NCBI GenBank assembly: GCA_013407085.1
Contig: JACCGJ010000294.1
Coordinates: forward strand, 56,479-120,478
DNA length: 64,000 bases
Direction: 5' to 3'
DNA from: Atriophallophorus winterbourni
Lineage: Eukaryota > Platyhelminthes > Trematoda > Plagiorchiida > Microphallidae
Below the pieces are notes generated by a model. It had not been told where the DNA came from. It saw only the letters and a program-made list of their open reading frames with translations, and made no database searches. Below, in pieces: positions 1 through 12,910 of this stretch. The translations under genes were made by a program, and so were the position numbers. Numbering within the stretch: position 1 is the first letter of the stretch; every line of letters starts with the position of its first letter.

Positions 1-3000
1 TTTAAAATCAAATTGTGTTAGAATTACTACGGATTGTAAATATCGATTCAAAAAATGTGTATGCAAAAGTATTAGTAATTAGTCGTCATGGACGGAGCGA
101 GGCTAGGTAAAGTTTGCTTTGTCAGTTGGTTGAGGCAACATCGGGAGTAGTTCGCATAGAATCCTACAATTTTAATTTATATATGGCTAAATCTTTGGAG
201 ATTACCACGTGAGCAAATAGAACCGACAATCTGTCTATACCAATACTTGCGGTAGTTTCGTTCCAAGTGTTGGATAATCAGCATTCTAAGAGTTGTGAAA
301 ATAACTTATCTCATGAGATGAATAGCATTATAAACGTTGAAAGGTAGCTAACATGCGCCCAATAGTGTAAAGAGTTCATGAGTATAGTCACTATGAAAAG
401 AAGTAGCAAGGCTCATACAAATCTCAGATTTGTAAGAAAGAGAATTTAGCTGAGAGAAGTCACTGTGAAGCACAGTAGTCTAAGTAGGCAGGCATATTCA
501 GCAAAGGGTCGCTCAAAAAGCGCATAACAGTTAAATGCAGAAAAATGACTCACTACGTCGAGTACAATTTCAATACGGTGATTCCAGCGACTGGTAAACC
601 ACTAAGCCACAGTAAATTTAGCAAATAACCTTATCTTGGAGGAATATACGGATGTCATTTACCAAAATGTTGGTAACACGTATGTGAATTTGTCGATTAG
701 TCTGCTCAATTTGGAGTTTTACTAAGTCTTAGATGCTTCTTTTTTCAAATAATGGTCTGAGTAAAATATCCGCATTTGCATACATTTCCGTCACACACAC
801 TACATCTAATTTCGCGCCGTTTGCATTCATCATATAGGCACATTACGATCTGATACTGAAGTTGAAAATTTGTCCCGAATTGCATGTATAATATCTTAAG
901 GTATTTTGACTAATTTATTGTTTGAATTTGATACATAAATCTAAGGTTTAGGCGCCACATTACATTGTACTTCATTGTACACAGGTGGCCATTGGCGATT
1001 GAATATGGCATGGACTGATTGTAGACCAGTAATGGCTCATTTGAAGCAAACGACAAGCCTCAAATTGCCATCGGCAACAATTCAATGTCAGCTAATACTC
1101 GAAACGATTTCAATAAAAACACAGATTGAAAGCTTCATAAAAATCTAAAAATGCCATGTCTTTTTGGTATTAGTTTAGCACCACATGATCATATTTGCTG
1201 CGTTTATTTTAACCAACAATTTGGATAGCGTCTCTTAATCCACTTCACGTACACACTGGTGTTAAACAAATTAATTCGATTTATCTAAATGTTTACACTG
1301 ACAACCAGACTGAGAGAAAAATTTCTGGCACGTCTGAAACTGTTGGAAAAAAATAATTGACTTTCACGCATCAACATCCGCAACAGCTGGATGAACGATC
1401 AATCATATCGTGGTGTAGAGCTAAGGAATATTTATGGGTGGTTCCTCATTGAATTCAGCCATTGAAAGATTTGAGCGTTCAACTAAATATTTTGTACGAG
1501 GGATTTTCCTCGATATAGTTTACCAATACATTAAATATATTGTACACGCTTGCGATATCAACTCGAATTGATACGGTAGATCTTCTGAAAGTCGAACTAT
1601 AAATCATAGGTTAATAAAACTTGCTACAACAGAAAATCTTACTGCTATTGATCACAGGCATCGGAGTAGCATTCAAATATATTTACGGGATTTATCAAGA
1701 CAAGCGGTCGATTTGTTCTCTAAAATGAAACCCCGGATGATAATCCGCGAGCGAAGAGGTGCCTCCATGTTCTACTTTGAACACATATTGCCGTAAAAAT
1801 AAATTTGTTTGACTGCTTAAAAATGGATGCATCCGAAACTACGCCTTATTGTCTCTGGGTATACATTTACTCAACGACTGGAACCGTGCTTGCCGCGAAT
1901 CTTTAGCGCCCCTAGCGTCTGCACATAGTACACGTCATGTAAAACCTTCAGGGTTATATTCAATGTCGCGAAACGCGACTTTAATAAAACAAAAGTGCTA
2001 GACCGCAACAAAATTGATTTTCGGAAGCATGAACTTGGTCCATAAATATTTAAACAAATCGCAGTACAGGCTATAGCTAATTATTCCTCCGCACAGGTGG
2101 AAATTTTGATAACTCCGATGATGCGGAAGTTAAAGTGTTTTGGGTTTTGCGTCGAAAAATGTCAAGCTTAAGACAAGACCGAAACGAATCAATATAGCTT
2201 GATTATGGCCTATGTAAAGCATTAGACAATAGGCAAACCTTGGAGATGGTTAAAAATCCAGCTTAGATAAAACAGAAATACTGATGCGTCATTCTAATTG
2301 TTTCAAATACGTGCATACAGAATAAGGCATTTCGTATAATACATATTTCAATTTTTCACGGATTTCTATATCCGTAAAACAAAAATCTTGAACAATCAGC
2401 TAAAATAGGACTGCGATCAATGAGTAAAATGACATGAATTTTTCAGTACTAGGTTTGTGCTAGATGGTCAACAGATTGTCGGGGCGTACTTTTTCTGCTC
2501 GTCCACTTTTCCATCACGTGATTTTGGTTTTCGCTAGCAAAGCATCGGGTGAGAGTTAAACGGAATCGATCAGAAAGATCGAACTACGGAAATCGATTGG
2601 GCGAGATTTTAATCGCTGAGAGGATTGCATACCGCGTTTTTAACGATTTAAGAAACAATGATTAGGATCTTGCGTATTACAACAAAGATAAATTATAAAT
2701 AAAATTGTACTTATCTGCAATAACATCAGAAAATATGGCTGTAATTACAATCAGCTGTATGCAATACCTATTTTTCATAATTCGAAGCTATTCCCTTAGA
2801 AGTTCATGTCACGACCGATTCAATTCGATGAAACGTCGCAGACAAAATTCATAAAATAAATATTGGAGTAGTTAATTAAATTTAAGCTGGGCAATAATGT
2901 TTATAGAATACATACTACCCAAAATTGGCGCGATCGACAATATTATAGAAAATACTCGGAACAGAAGCCGCAATACAATTTCGTTGGATATGTTTTACAA

Positions 3001-3350
3001 TGCAACTAGCTATCTTGGCTATTCGGTGGACGTTGATTTGGTTTATTCATCTTGTTCCAATTTGGCTATTTCAAAAGTTTCTCGCAATCGCCTCCTGTAG
3101 GGTTTAATTGGTAAAGTCATCCACATTGCAATAAGATTTCACTAACACACACTATTAATATGGAGAAAATGTTTGAACAATTTATGCCTAAGACAGTAGC
3201 TAACATTCGTTGAATTACCTGTCAACAAAAAACTACCGTTCTAATTAATCTGACCAGCGCTGCTAACGTCAAATATAACTATGTTTTCAATCAAACCTAC
3301 CCCAAGATTGTTTTCGTGTTAGTGTTGGGATTTTTTAAACCAGCGTGTGG
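1..3350. other. AT-rich intergenic stretch, nothing recognised
   Basis: No open reading frame longer than about 70 codons is present, and none resembles a known family. I see no tandem repeat, LINE fragment or SINE copy. It is most likely old, decayed non-coding DNA. Confidence 0.5.
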
Positions 3351-3359
3351 AACTGCATC

Positions 3360-3600
3360 CACAAGTGCATGTGTTTGCTCATGTGATTATACAGGTTGAT
3401 CCTGCAAGCTTTATGCAACAGTGCCTTTGCAATTAAGGTTTTGTGTACATTCTCTTAGCTTTTCAAAACATGCGGATCCGAATGTTAATGTCCATACCTG
3501 ATAAACGCAAACAACATGAAACCGGAAGTTTTGTGTGTACGGTGAAAAAGCTTACAAATAATGAAGCTTTCTAATCCCATGCGTTTAACCGATGCAGCAT
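3360..3600 (+). repeat. Decayed hammerhead-type repeat copy
   Basis: This stretch aligns by eye with the repeat copies at 40.1-40.4 kb and 42.4-42.7 kb. The shared block runs from CATGCGGATCCGAATGTTAA through a CTGATAA core at 3498-3504, an AAACA loop and a GAAACCGG block near 3518-3526. In the intact family the core reads CTGATGA or CTGACGA. The G-to-A change in the core should inactivate a hammerhead, so this is a fossil copy. Confidence 0.45.
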
Positions 3601-4139
3601 GTGCATATGCGTACATGCGTATTCATATATTTATATGCTCACATTTTTATCTTGCTAGCCTTATACTAAAGTGGCTTCAGGTTTTTTCTAATTGTTAGTT
3701 CTGGTAAACTGACCACAGCAGTCCAGAAACAGGTTTCACATCGCTTTGTTTATGATTCAGAAAAATCGAAACAATATTATAGAGATCGGTTATCGAATTC
3801 AATATTCGATAAGATAATTGTAGCAGTGCAACAACGAACCAGGGTAAACAAAATTTTGTCTTTGAAACCACGTTCGGATAAGATGATTAGCAAAGCCGAA
3901 GTGCTCATTCATATGGAAACAGAATACACGTAAAAAAGCAGCGAAACGCATCGGCTTGAACAAGATATCGGTAGTTTCACGTGATTTTATCACACTTGCA
4001 CGACGACGAGTTTTCGGATGTTTGCACAGTACGATCAGGATCCCAGTGTATTTCTATACACTAAACAGATATTCAAATCGAATTTAGACAATTTCATATC
4101 GACCAATTCAAACATTGAACCTATATATTTTACACCATA

Positions 4140-4325
4140 AAAGCTTTGAACTTTGAAAACAGTTTCTGTCCTATGGATTTTTTACCTGATTCCGGAACTG
4201 CTCAGTAAGAAAAATCCCTTTTATTACCTATTTTATTCGTAATTCCCATATTATTCCGTGGTTTTTGTTAAGCTATATGCTTTTTAGACCATTAAAAATG
4301 AATTGAATTGAATTAAATTAAATCA
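4140..4325 (+). repeat. CR1-like LINE 3' end fragment
   Basis: It holds the 3' terminal signature shared with the copies ending near 8.53, 11.09 and 45.35 kb. That signature is a GTTAAGCT motif, then GCTTTTTAGACCATTAAAA, then a short TTGAATTGAATT-type repeat tail. Only the 3' untranslated end is kept. A microsatellite-like tail of this kind is usual for CR1-group non-LTR elements. Confidence 0.55.
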
Positions 4326-4329
4326 ACTA

Positions 4330-6085
4330 TGGTTTTTACAGTCAGATTTAAATAAGAAATCCTGGTTAATGAAAAGAAAAAATCTCACATCGAAAATCTC
4401 AGAAATTTTAGCTTTCGACTAACCAGTAAAGAAAATCAGTATACATTGAGCACAAAAAGATTAGAGATTATGAAAGGAAAGCTTTCAACAAATCATTCAA
4501 AATAGATTTGCAATACAATCTTTCCTTTTTCTAATATGTTTCCTCAATTGTCGTAAGCGTATTCCAAAATCATATCACGAGATTAATTTGGCCTCAATTG
4601 TTCAATAAGAAACTCCTTTGGGCTAACATATCTTGATGCAAATTGGGTAAATGATCTTCGATATAAAAACCTTTTGAAAAGCGCAATATTATGCCTGGAC
4701 CGAATCTTTCAAAATGAATGTTATTTGAGAAGCCCATGGAACAGAAAATCGGAAGCATCAGCGTGAATTCTATTATAGAAAAGAGCTGTTTTGAGATTGG
4801 TGCTGTAATGTCTTCATTAGAACTGGAGCTTGTAAGTGATATGATATTATGTAATATTTACGGAGCACAACGGGTTTCGAAGAAATTCCACATAATATAA
4901 TTGATGAACAGTACAAAAATAAAGCAAGGTACAATGGAATACAAAGCGATAGATTAGTTTACGCATAACGCTAAGAAGTTGATGAATAAATGTGCAAATT
5001 GTGTAAATGTGTAAGCCAAACTTTATTCAGTGTGATACTAAGAAGATGAGTCTAGTTTGATTTGTCGAAAACAAACGGCATCTTTATATTTGAAACACGT
5101 CTTTTCTATGAGATTTGTACACTCAAGTAAACTTCCTAGTAGCAAAAAATATTTTATAGATTTCTTTTGATGCTCTCCGGCTGCGGAGGTGTCAGTTTGG
5201 ACCGGATAGAACTTTGAGGTGAAGCTACATTGTGAGGAACGATCTGTTTTATATTCACCGATCATTTAGTGAAATGGCGCTATCACACGAAGCGTGGATT
5301 AAACAAACGGTTTCCATTAGAAATTAGTCATCTTTATCTCAAAAATGAAGACTCGATCACGATTCACAGTACACTTTAAATTAAATCAAATTTTAAAACA
5401 CTTCCAGGTTGATAAATATCATGAATACTATAGCTGATAAAATCAGACACGCTGGAGGAATCAATCCTTTCCGTGGTTTGCTAATCCCTTTCCTTTAATA
5501 AAAAATCTCGCCACCGGAAAACGTTGGGCAACTATTTGTCCAAAATGTGGGAACTAACCTCGTACCTAGGAACGAATCGATTTTCACATTGATCGCATTT
5601 CTCAGACAACTGCTCTGAATGGTTATGTCATTATGGCGCGCAGGATGCGAATCACTCAATCGGTGGGAAAACGTGAAAACACTTGAATTATGGTAGTCTA
5701 TCAGGCACGTTTGCCGTGATCAATCATAAGCAAAGTCGCTTCACGATATTGTTTAACTTGGTACATTTCAGCTAGAACGAGGTTATTAATTGTTAAGTAA
5801 CAACATGAAGAGAATTAGTAGAACAACTATGAATTCTCGGTAAAATCAGGATTGATGATAATATCAATCCAATTTGCAAGGCTGGCTGACGTTACACTTT
5901 ATAAAAAATCAATATCGTATGGAGAGGGATTTAGGTCCTAGAATCAATATTGGATTGCGTTTTAACTGAAAAATGGCAAAGTATTGCTTTTGGTCAACTA
6001 AGCTAAGACTGCGATCATTTAATCGAGCAGCCACGAACGTAACGATTTTCGCGTGTAGCATTCTGATGAGCATATTAAAATAATT
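4330..6085. other. Intergenic, nothing recognised
   Basis: Only short shadow ORFs are present. There is no similarity to the repeat families found elsewhere in the window and no clear gene signal. Confidence 0.4.
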
Positions 6086-6089
6086 GTGC

Positions 6090-6340
6090 CCTATGTGGTG
6101 TATTGATCACATTTCCCGCACACACATTTCACATCTGGTCTTTGTTTGTTTGTCGTCATCAGGCGGAGACAGTAAAATGCATTCGCGGTGTGGATGAAAC
6201 AAAACGGGTTCAGATTATACTCGGTCCACAGGGAATATTCTTTCAAAAATATTAATTGCAAAATTGACTTGGGAGTTGAGTATATATCCACGCCTGTTCC
6301 AAAGTATTCTTGCATGATTTTGGCTCCATAACCGTGCACG
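6090..6340 (-). repeat. Decayed hammerhead-type repeat, minus strand
   Basis: On the minus strand near 6120-6160 there is a CCTGATGACGACAAACAAAC block matching the CTGACGATGGCAAACAGCC core of the 42.6 kb copy. The GAAA half of the core has mutated. This is an inactive relative of the hammerhead-bearing repeat family. Confidence 0.4.
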
Positions 6341-6482
6341 AATGTCGGTTTTCAATGAGAAATTCAAAATTACGAACCTAGTCCTTATTGCGACAGAAAC
6401 CTATCCATGAACCATATACCAATAAGAAAGACATGCATTTTACGATGAGAATATGCGTAGCTCATAATGAGGATGTTAATTA

Positions 6483-6585
6483 GATGGTGTTCGCCGAGCT
6501 TGTGTATTAGTTGTTGTTGTTCGAAACAAGTTCTGCTGATGACGAAACGTCCAACAACAACTACACATGCTCGGCGAACACCATC
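6483..6585 (+). repeat. Near-perfect inverted repeat with hammerhead core in its loop
   Basis: The left arm starts at 6483 (GATGGTGTTCGCCGAGC) and continues to 6519. The right arm runs 6552-6585 and ends GCTCGGCGAACACCATC. The outer 17 bp pair perfectly, and the inner part pairs apart from small bulges. The loop at 6520-6551 holds CTGATGA (6536-6542), a single C, then GAAACGTC. This is the order of hammerhead core strands with stem II deleted. The same arm sequence recurs at 43.8 and 44.2 kb, so this is one member of a dispersed family. Confidence 0.75.
6536..6551 (+). ncRNA. Hammerhead-like core lacking stem II
   Basis: CTGATGA is followed directly by C and GAAACGTC, so the two conserved strands are present. 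Stem II is reduced to one base and stem III to the self-complementary ACGT. The flanking long hairpin would replace stem I. A hammerhead without stem II is not expected to be efficient, so this is probably a degenerate copy of the motif at 44191-44236. Confidence 0.4.
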
Positions 6586-6779
6586 TGAACAACAATTTAA
6601 GATAAAAAAATGTATATCGGTTCGGTACTATCTTAATCGGTCACCGTTGTAAATCTTGAAATTAACCAATAAACTTTCTAGTGCTCTGGAATATTGTAAT
6701 AAAATCATCCAACGACGCATTCCGTCTTGTGACACATAATTTAATGAACGATGTGCAGATAATCGAAAACTCAAGAAAA

Positions 6780-6990
6780 TGAAAATCCGACGATACTGCT
6801 GTAAACAGCTTGGAAAACAGTGTCATCTTAAGCAAGGTTATACTTGAAAGCCACCGTTGCATAGGGTTCGTACAACGAACCACGATGTTCAAACACAGAA
6901 TGACAAAGTGCCTCTGCCTGATGACGGCAAACAGCTAGAAACCGGTAGTGGAGTGTACGTTCGGGGTATGTGAGCAACACATTACTATTG
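6780..6990 (+). repeat. Hammerhead-type repeat copy
   Basis: It contains the AAACAG, GAAACCGGTAGTGG block shared with the 42.6 kb copy. Upstream, an inverted piece (around 6838-6895) carries the AGGGTTC and ACCACGATGTTCAAA blocks seen in opposite orientation at 42.46-42.54 kb. It therefore looks rearranged relative to the other members. Confidence 0.55.
6912..6953 (+). ncRNA. Hammerhead-like ribozyme motif, type I layout
   Basis: Stem I is CTCTGC (6912-6917) with GTGGAG (6948-6953), giving six pairs of which two are G-U. The core is CTGATGA (6918-6924). Stem II (6925-6937) has a C-A mismatch at its base, then a G-U and two GC pairs around an AAACA loop. GAAA follows, then a minimal stem III ACCGGT and a GTA cleavage triplet. 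Stem I differs in sequence from the 42.6 kb copy but keeps pairing, which supports a structural constraint in the ancestor. Whether it still cleaves is unknown. Confidence 0.6.
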
Positions 6991-6999
6991 TCATCTTAA

Positions 7000-7790
7000 A
7001 TTAAAAAACATGTGACACCACTATGCAAGAAGGAATATATCACTGATCCCAGAAGACGCTTCTATTCAACAAATGGTTAAATACTGCAGTTAGAACCGAT
7101 GACTGGATTTCGACCATTAAAATCAACTCACATAAACCTCCATGTAGACAGAACAAAGAAGATGATGAAAACTAGTTTAGATGTAGGAGATTCATTTAAA
7201 GCATAGTTCAATAATACACGTCAATTTTAACCGGCTGATCCTTTCCGCCGATGTCAGTCATAGATATAAAATGAATATACTTAAATTTGTTTATTCTACC
7301 GAGCGCTATTAATTGCTCTTTAGAGCTGCATGAGTGAAACACTTTTCCAGGCAACCATTGAAACAGCGTGAAGAATGTACTGGAATAAGTGAGCGTCAGA
7401 AATAAATCTAAAACTTCAAAATCGAAACGATTGTGACAAAGTCATGGAAAGTCTTGACTCCCAGCTAATTTTGTAACGCGCTTCTTGAAACTCTTTCCAC
7501 CACTCCCAATGTCGAGACATCTATTCGGAAATTCAACACATTTGAAATACAACGATTTGACTGCACGGATGTGTTAAGTCAAATTGAAAATTGAGCCGGG
7601 CCCTAGATAGCAGCACGTAGCATGATTGACGTTGATCACTGTTTATATTTTTTGTCTGAAAGAATATTTGATAACTTATAGTAATTGTGAAGCAAATGCC
7701 GTTTTCCACCATAAAATCTGGAATCTTAAATTAGAGGCAATACACACGAACGTGCTTTATCTGTTTGTTCGCTATCAATTAGTGAACGTG
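7000..7790. other. Intergenic, nothing recognised
   Basis: No gene, repeat member or low-complexity tract is recognised here. Confidence 0.35.
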
Positions 7791-7799
7791 TATAATGAA

Positions 7800-8535
7800 T
7801 CTCGACGATGTAAATAACTTTCGAACTGGGGTTCATCAGATAAACTTGTGGTGTTCAAGTGTTACAAAGGCTGCGGGTTTAGTCAAACAACTCAAAAAAT
7901 CTCAAACGGGTATTTGGGAAATTTTTGCCCAAGATATTCCCAAGGATCATGAATATATACTTGAGACAGGTCATGGAACACGCTGTGCCGTCATGGACTC
8001 CGTGGCGCAAGATGGATGTGGAACTTATGCAGTGAATCTTTCACCGCTCAGCAAAACTAGTTCTCAGCAGCCAAAACAAGTCTTATAAAGAAAGGATAGC
8101 CCACCGGAATCTGTTCGACTTTCCATATGGACGAATCAGGGAAGACCTTATCCTACTTTACAACATATTTTATTCCCCAAACCATCTCTTACAGGATTGA
8201 TTCCCTCGATGAGATACGATAAATTATCGGACATATGAATATATGCTAATGATACCCTATTCCCGCCTGAATTGTCGAAGATATTTTTATTCTGTCTGTG
8301 CCTGTTTTACTTGAAACAGTTTACCTTCTAACGTTGCTCCCTCACACTAGTTTGCATGACTTCAAATCTAAATTAGACCTGATTTTAATTGACTATTCGT
8401 TAGCTGAATACTTATATACTGTTTAATCTAACTGCTTATCTTTTTTTTTATTCACGTATATTTTTAATTTCTACCATCCTATGGTTATTGTTTCAGCCTA
8501 TTGCTTTTTGGACCATTAAAACCTTGAATTAAGTC
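7800..8535 (+). mobile_element. Degraded CR1-like LINE 3' fragment
   Basis: An open frame at 7795-8088 resembles the C-terminal part of a CR1-type reverse transcriptase. It matches the copy at 10.3-10.8 kb in blocks (FAQDIPKDHEYI against FLKIFKRIMSTHLRP, and LSPLSKTSSQQPKQ against YHRQSKLVLSIQNKP). The following 3' UTR ends with the shared signature ATGGTTATTGTTTCAGCC and TTTTTGGACCATTAAAA. Frames are broken, so the copy is dead. Confidence 0.6.
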
Positions 8536-8539
8536 AGAC

Positions 8540-10325
8540 TTTACTGAGCATATCCACAAGATTTATTGCAAATCAAACTTTCACATAAATGATTTGACGT
8601 TTCATAGCTGATAAGAATAAGGAAAAAGTTTACAAAACTTGATCTCATATCCTCACACTTGAAGGCGTGGAGTATGACATCTAATGAATGCTTGGAGAAT
8701 GTGACTATTTGGTCAAAGATACAGCACATTTTAAATTTAACCGATAAGAAAATGAATATTCACAGTAATATGTGAATACCCAAATGAAAGACGCGTCTTG
8801 TATGAAGGAGGTTCACAGAGAACTAATGTTATGTGTAACGAGTGAAATCAGCTATTATTTCAGTTAGATTAGACTTCCTGCACATAGTGACCAAAACTAG
8901 CTGAAGTTACCATATCATCGTATCTATTCTCTACTTAAAAAAGTGCGTAGTCTTTCATTTCTTGTTTTCCGTATTTTATCTCTTGACGCTAGGCCTGAGC
9001 TGATTTATGAGTTTATATTCTCTTGTATACATTTTACTGTTCATCTGCATTATTTTCACCAAAACACTTTCTTAAGCTAAAACGTTGTATCGGGATCATT
9101 TCACGCGTAAATTCTGGCCATTATTAAGAAACTGTAACGATGATCTTGAAGCAGAATTTTTCATCATGCGATCGGCATATCGATATAATCCTCAATGCAA
9201 CTTCTCACTCACTGCATGCCGATCTCCTGAAAAATCAAGCTTCTTTAACGAATCGATCAAAGTACATCATATTACCATTGGGAACATATTTATCTCAAAG
9301 TTCATTAATTCCATTTGTATCAAGATACTTTCGACAAAAGAACTTCTTATATAACAATTACGGTCAAATTTAACTCGTTCACACGATATTTTCACGCCCA
9401 ATTTGTTTTGTTTGTTCCACATTTGTCTTAAACTCACATTTCGAATATTTTCGAAAAAGACTGTCTTTCTTCTACTTATTCAATTACAACGAATAATTAA
9501 CTACAGTGTATTCGCTTGCGGATATGCGCGTCACATACAACATGAAATTTCACCCGATAAGATCATTCAATCAACCGCACGAAATCACATCACGAAACAT
9601 GTGTAAACAAAACGATCGAGCAGTTCATGATCGCGCACAACCGTGAGATTCACCTTCTGTCCGAAAATCTGTTCTGACAGCTCCAGCATGGCTACGTACA
9701 ACATTCAATCCGGTATCCACAACTTTACAAACATTCTATTCCTCTGTGTCGAATTATGTTGTATCTCGCATCCTTTTTCACGATAGTAACAAAGTGTAGC
9801 TGATTCGTATGGGTAGTAGACCAATCTTATCAGCGTCTATTTATTCAAATAAAGCGCAATTATTTGTAAAAGCGGAGACCTGAATTACGGACAATCAGCT
9901 ACCAACATATGTTACGGCTGTGTGATGTGAATGATTACCCTATTTCTAAAATCGAAAAGACGCTGACAAGATTGGTAAAAGTACATCACATGGCAGAGAA
10001 ATCTGAAATCATTGTTTTTAAGGAAGTATTCTGACAACAAATAGACTGAAGTACCAATATTAATTGTGATGCTTACGAAAACTCGACATGTCTATTGATG
10101 TAGACCGTTAAATTAAATTCACGTCGCCTATTGATCATTTAAAGTTGAGCCGCTACAAAACCATTCAACAGCGACTTTAAACTAAAACTTTTCTCACCCC
10201 TTGAGCAGTTTCAAGGCGCAGTGAATATAATAAAGCCGCTTTCACCTGGTAATTTCAAACGGTCTGAAATCGGTAAAAACTTCTATGTTCGTGGAACCTG
10301 AGCACTGCAAAAGCCGAATGTAGGG
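8540..10325. other. Intergenic, nothing recognised
   Basis: There are several short overlapping ORFs at 9.1-9.6 kb, none with a recognisable domain. No repeat family member was found. Confidence 0.35.
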
Positions 10326-10332
10326 AAGCAAG

Positions 10333-11095
10333 TTGATGTCACATATCATATTGGTTCATATGTCCTTAAAAAGTGTAGTGAAGAAAATTATATGGGTGTC
10401 TGAATATGATCGAGTTTTAAAACTTCACTTCAAAATAACACTGTCTTACAAAGTAACACGTGTCCTACACGTACTCAAACGGTTATGTGGGATATATTTT
10501 CTGAAGATATTCAAAAGGATTATGAGTACGCACCTGAGACCATTCATGAAATACGCTGTGCAGCCATGGTCTCCGTGTCTCGAGAAAGATGTAGAACATA
10601 TACAACGAATCTATCACCGTCAATCAAAACTAGTTCTCAGCATCCAAAACAAGCCTAATAAAGAAACAACAGCTCACCTGAATCTGTTCGACTTTCCCTA
10701 TAAACAAACCACAGGAGACTTTATACCACTCTACAAAACATTCCATATTTCAATCCATCTATTATAGGGACTATTCACGTGGAATTGTCGGATTGATGAT
10801 TATACGCTTATAGTATCCCATTCCCGCCTAAAATGTAGAAACCATTTTCATACTGTCCGTGTCTGTTTGGCTTGGAAAAGCTTACCTTTTACCGTTACTC
10901 GCTTAACTAACTTGCATCAATTTAAAACTAAATTAGACGAGTTTTTATTTAACTATACATTTCTCGACTACATATATACTGTTTAATTTAATTGTTTAGA
11001 TTGTTTTTATACATTTTCATTTCACCCTCCACTATCCCATGGTTATTGTTAAGCTTGATATTTTAGGCCATTAAAAACTTGAATCACCTCGAATT
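10333..11095 (+). mobile_element. CR1-like LINE, RT C-terminus and 3' end
   Basis: The 10333-10767 frame carries the thumb/C-terminal motif of CR1-group reverse transcriptases: HLRPFMKYAVQPWSP, then HIQRIYHRQSKLV and LNLFDFPYKQ. Typical family members read VRPHLEYAVQAWSP in this place. It is followed by a 3' UTR with the family terminal signature at 11040-11090. It is 5' truncated, as is usual for LINE copies, and lacks endonuclease and catalytic motifs. Confidence 0.7.
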
Positions 11096-11099
11096 TGGA

Positions 11100-11960
11100 A
11101 CAATGGACTTTCTCACACTTGGTGCAAGCTAGCGTTTACAAAAGGATGCTATTCCTAGCTGAAGAACCATTAATTTTAATAAAAACACAAACAATTTATT
11201 GAGCTAAAGCATTGGATGTAAAAAGTTGTATATTTCACAGAATCAGTGATGATTCCATTCAAAGCTGTCCCACAAAATCTATGAATGAGTCATGCGAGCC
11301 GAATTGGTTACTGCAAAGCATTATCATACGGCATTCAAATGAACGTTTATTAATATTCACTTCTATCGTATATATAAGAAAACTCATGACCGCACCGCTA
11401 AAATTAAAGTTTTCTCATTATTCCATCACTAAATGCCGTTGCTAAAATTTGTTTCCAATATATTTGAACGGTAAAGGGACAATCCGTCTCAGTTGAAACG
11501 ATAATTGTCTGTTAATTTTGAATTCATAGTATCTAGTTTTTCTCCATCATAAACAATAAAACTCGCCATCGATCAATATTTTCGGTGAAATTTCTAGTAA
11601 AACGCAGGCTCATTGATCAATGAACATTAGCGGACACAATTCAATCTAGATTATACGCCCTAGTTGTATATTCTAATCTCTCACGCGTTCGATGTTTCGT
11701 CGAAAAGAAACCAACCACACTGTCTTTAAAATTCATTGTCTGGAAAAATCAATGTGTTCGTCTTTCGTATTCACACGCGACTATCGTATTACCTACCGCA
11801 CCCTGAGTCTAGTATCGCAGTTTTGAAGAACCATTGTCTGTAGATGCTGCTTCGTTTACACACGGATTAACAACAAGACAGAGCCAGAAAAATGATTTTG
11901 GCGGTTGTTGAAGTCAATTCGTACGGTCCGCAATTTGAGTTTCTCGAAACCTCCGACGTA
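11100..11960. other. Intergenic or intronic DNA, nothing firm
   Basis: If the integrin alpha gene continues toward lower coordinates, its last exon with the cytoplasmic tail should lie near here or further left. A WFFKT word near 11815-11845 on the minus strand is only loosely like the integrin GFFKR motif and was not accepted. Confidence 0.25.
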
Positions 11961-11964
11961 TGTA

Positions 11965-12227
11965 TCAACGGCCGGTTTCTCGTGAGTCATGCTGAGTGTT
12001 CAGCAGTGAAAATAATCGTACGCCAACGAAAAAAATGAACAACACTATCCACTCCGCTGAGTAAAGTTGATAAGAATGGTGCACATATCGTTGTGATGCG
12101 GAAGTAACGATAAAATTTGCAAGTGAAACTGTTACAAAATTGTGGTGCTTCATGTGGTTGAGATATTGACTGGATGCCTTGAGGAATAAATGACACAAAC
12201 TGGATGAGACGAAAGAACTTGCACTTT
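11965..12227 (-). CDS. Candidate next exon of integrin alpha (membrane-proximal and TM)
   Basis: The minus-strand frame reads SASSFVSSSLCHLFL, then FVTVSLANFIV, then YSAEWIVLFIFFVG. This matches the order of integrin alpha C-terminal features: an S-x-L-W-x-x-x-FL word, a V-S-x-A-x-F-x-V strand and a tryptophan-led transmembrane start. An AG at 12229-12228 would join in phase with the donor at 12910. A possible donor (GTACGA) lies at 12021-12016; otherwise the frame runs to a stop at 11965. No GFFKR motif was found and the polypyrimidine tract is weak, so this exon is tentative. Confidence 0.35.
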
Positions 12228-12910
12228 CTCGCATTCAGCGTCAATAACAGTTGATTAAGAGAGTAAAAATGATCGTTGGTATAAAACTAAAGTTGACTTC
12301 AGTGAATAGATACATATGTAGGAATCTCTAATATTTGATCGGTTCAAAGTTTGCCTAACATAGTGGCGCTTAATGTTAAAGCATAATTGAAAGTCTAACA
12401 AAATTGAGCCGTTAAGTTGATTTGGTCTAATAATTAACATTCAAATTTGAAAATACCAAATCGATGTAAATTCAAACCTTAACAATAGTAAGCTAAGTTT
12501 CATTCATATAATGTCAGGAAGAGTAGACGAAATGTGAAAATCTTGGTTGCATGTATTATGCGACGTAAAAGTAATTTATCTTCCAGATAACAATCATTAT
12601 TGACTTATCTAATGATAACAGTAGATGAATCATTAATAAAATCATATTTACATGATCCATTCATCTGTTGATCCTTAGAAACATCAATTTAAAAGCGAAT
12701 GTATAAATCCAGCTCTCTTTCAATCTATCGCTAACACAATTCAGGTATCGAATTTACCTGCCGCATAAGTTTTATTAAACTAATGTATTATCTAAAATCG
12801 CCCAAATGGTTCGGGGAGAAGATTGAACTTGTTTCGCTATCTGAAGTAGAGTTCGTTGTAATAAAAATATTTTAAAAAATAACTGCCAACATTTTTTTCA
12901 TACAACTTAC

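Noticed and set aside
2897..3100. 67-codon ORF
   Set aside because: It has ordinary length for AT-rich non-coding DNA and no recognisable motif.
11815..11880. WFFKT word as the integrin GFFKR motif
   Set aside because: It is not preceded by a hydrophobic helix, and the splice phase does not fit the candidate upstream donor.
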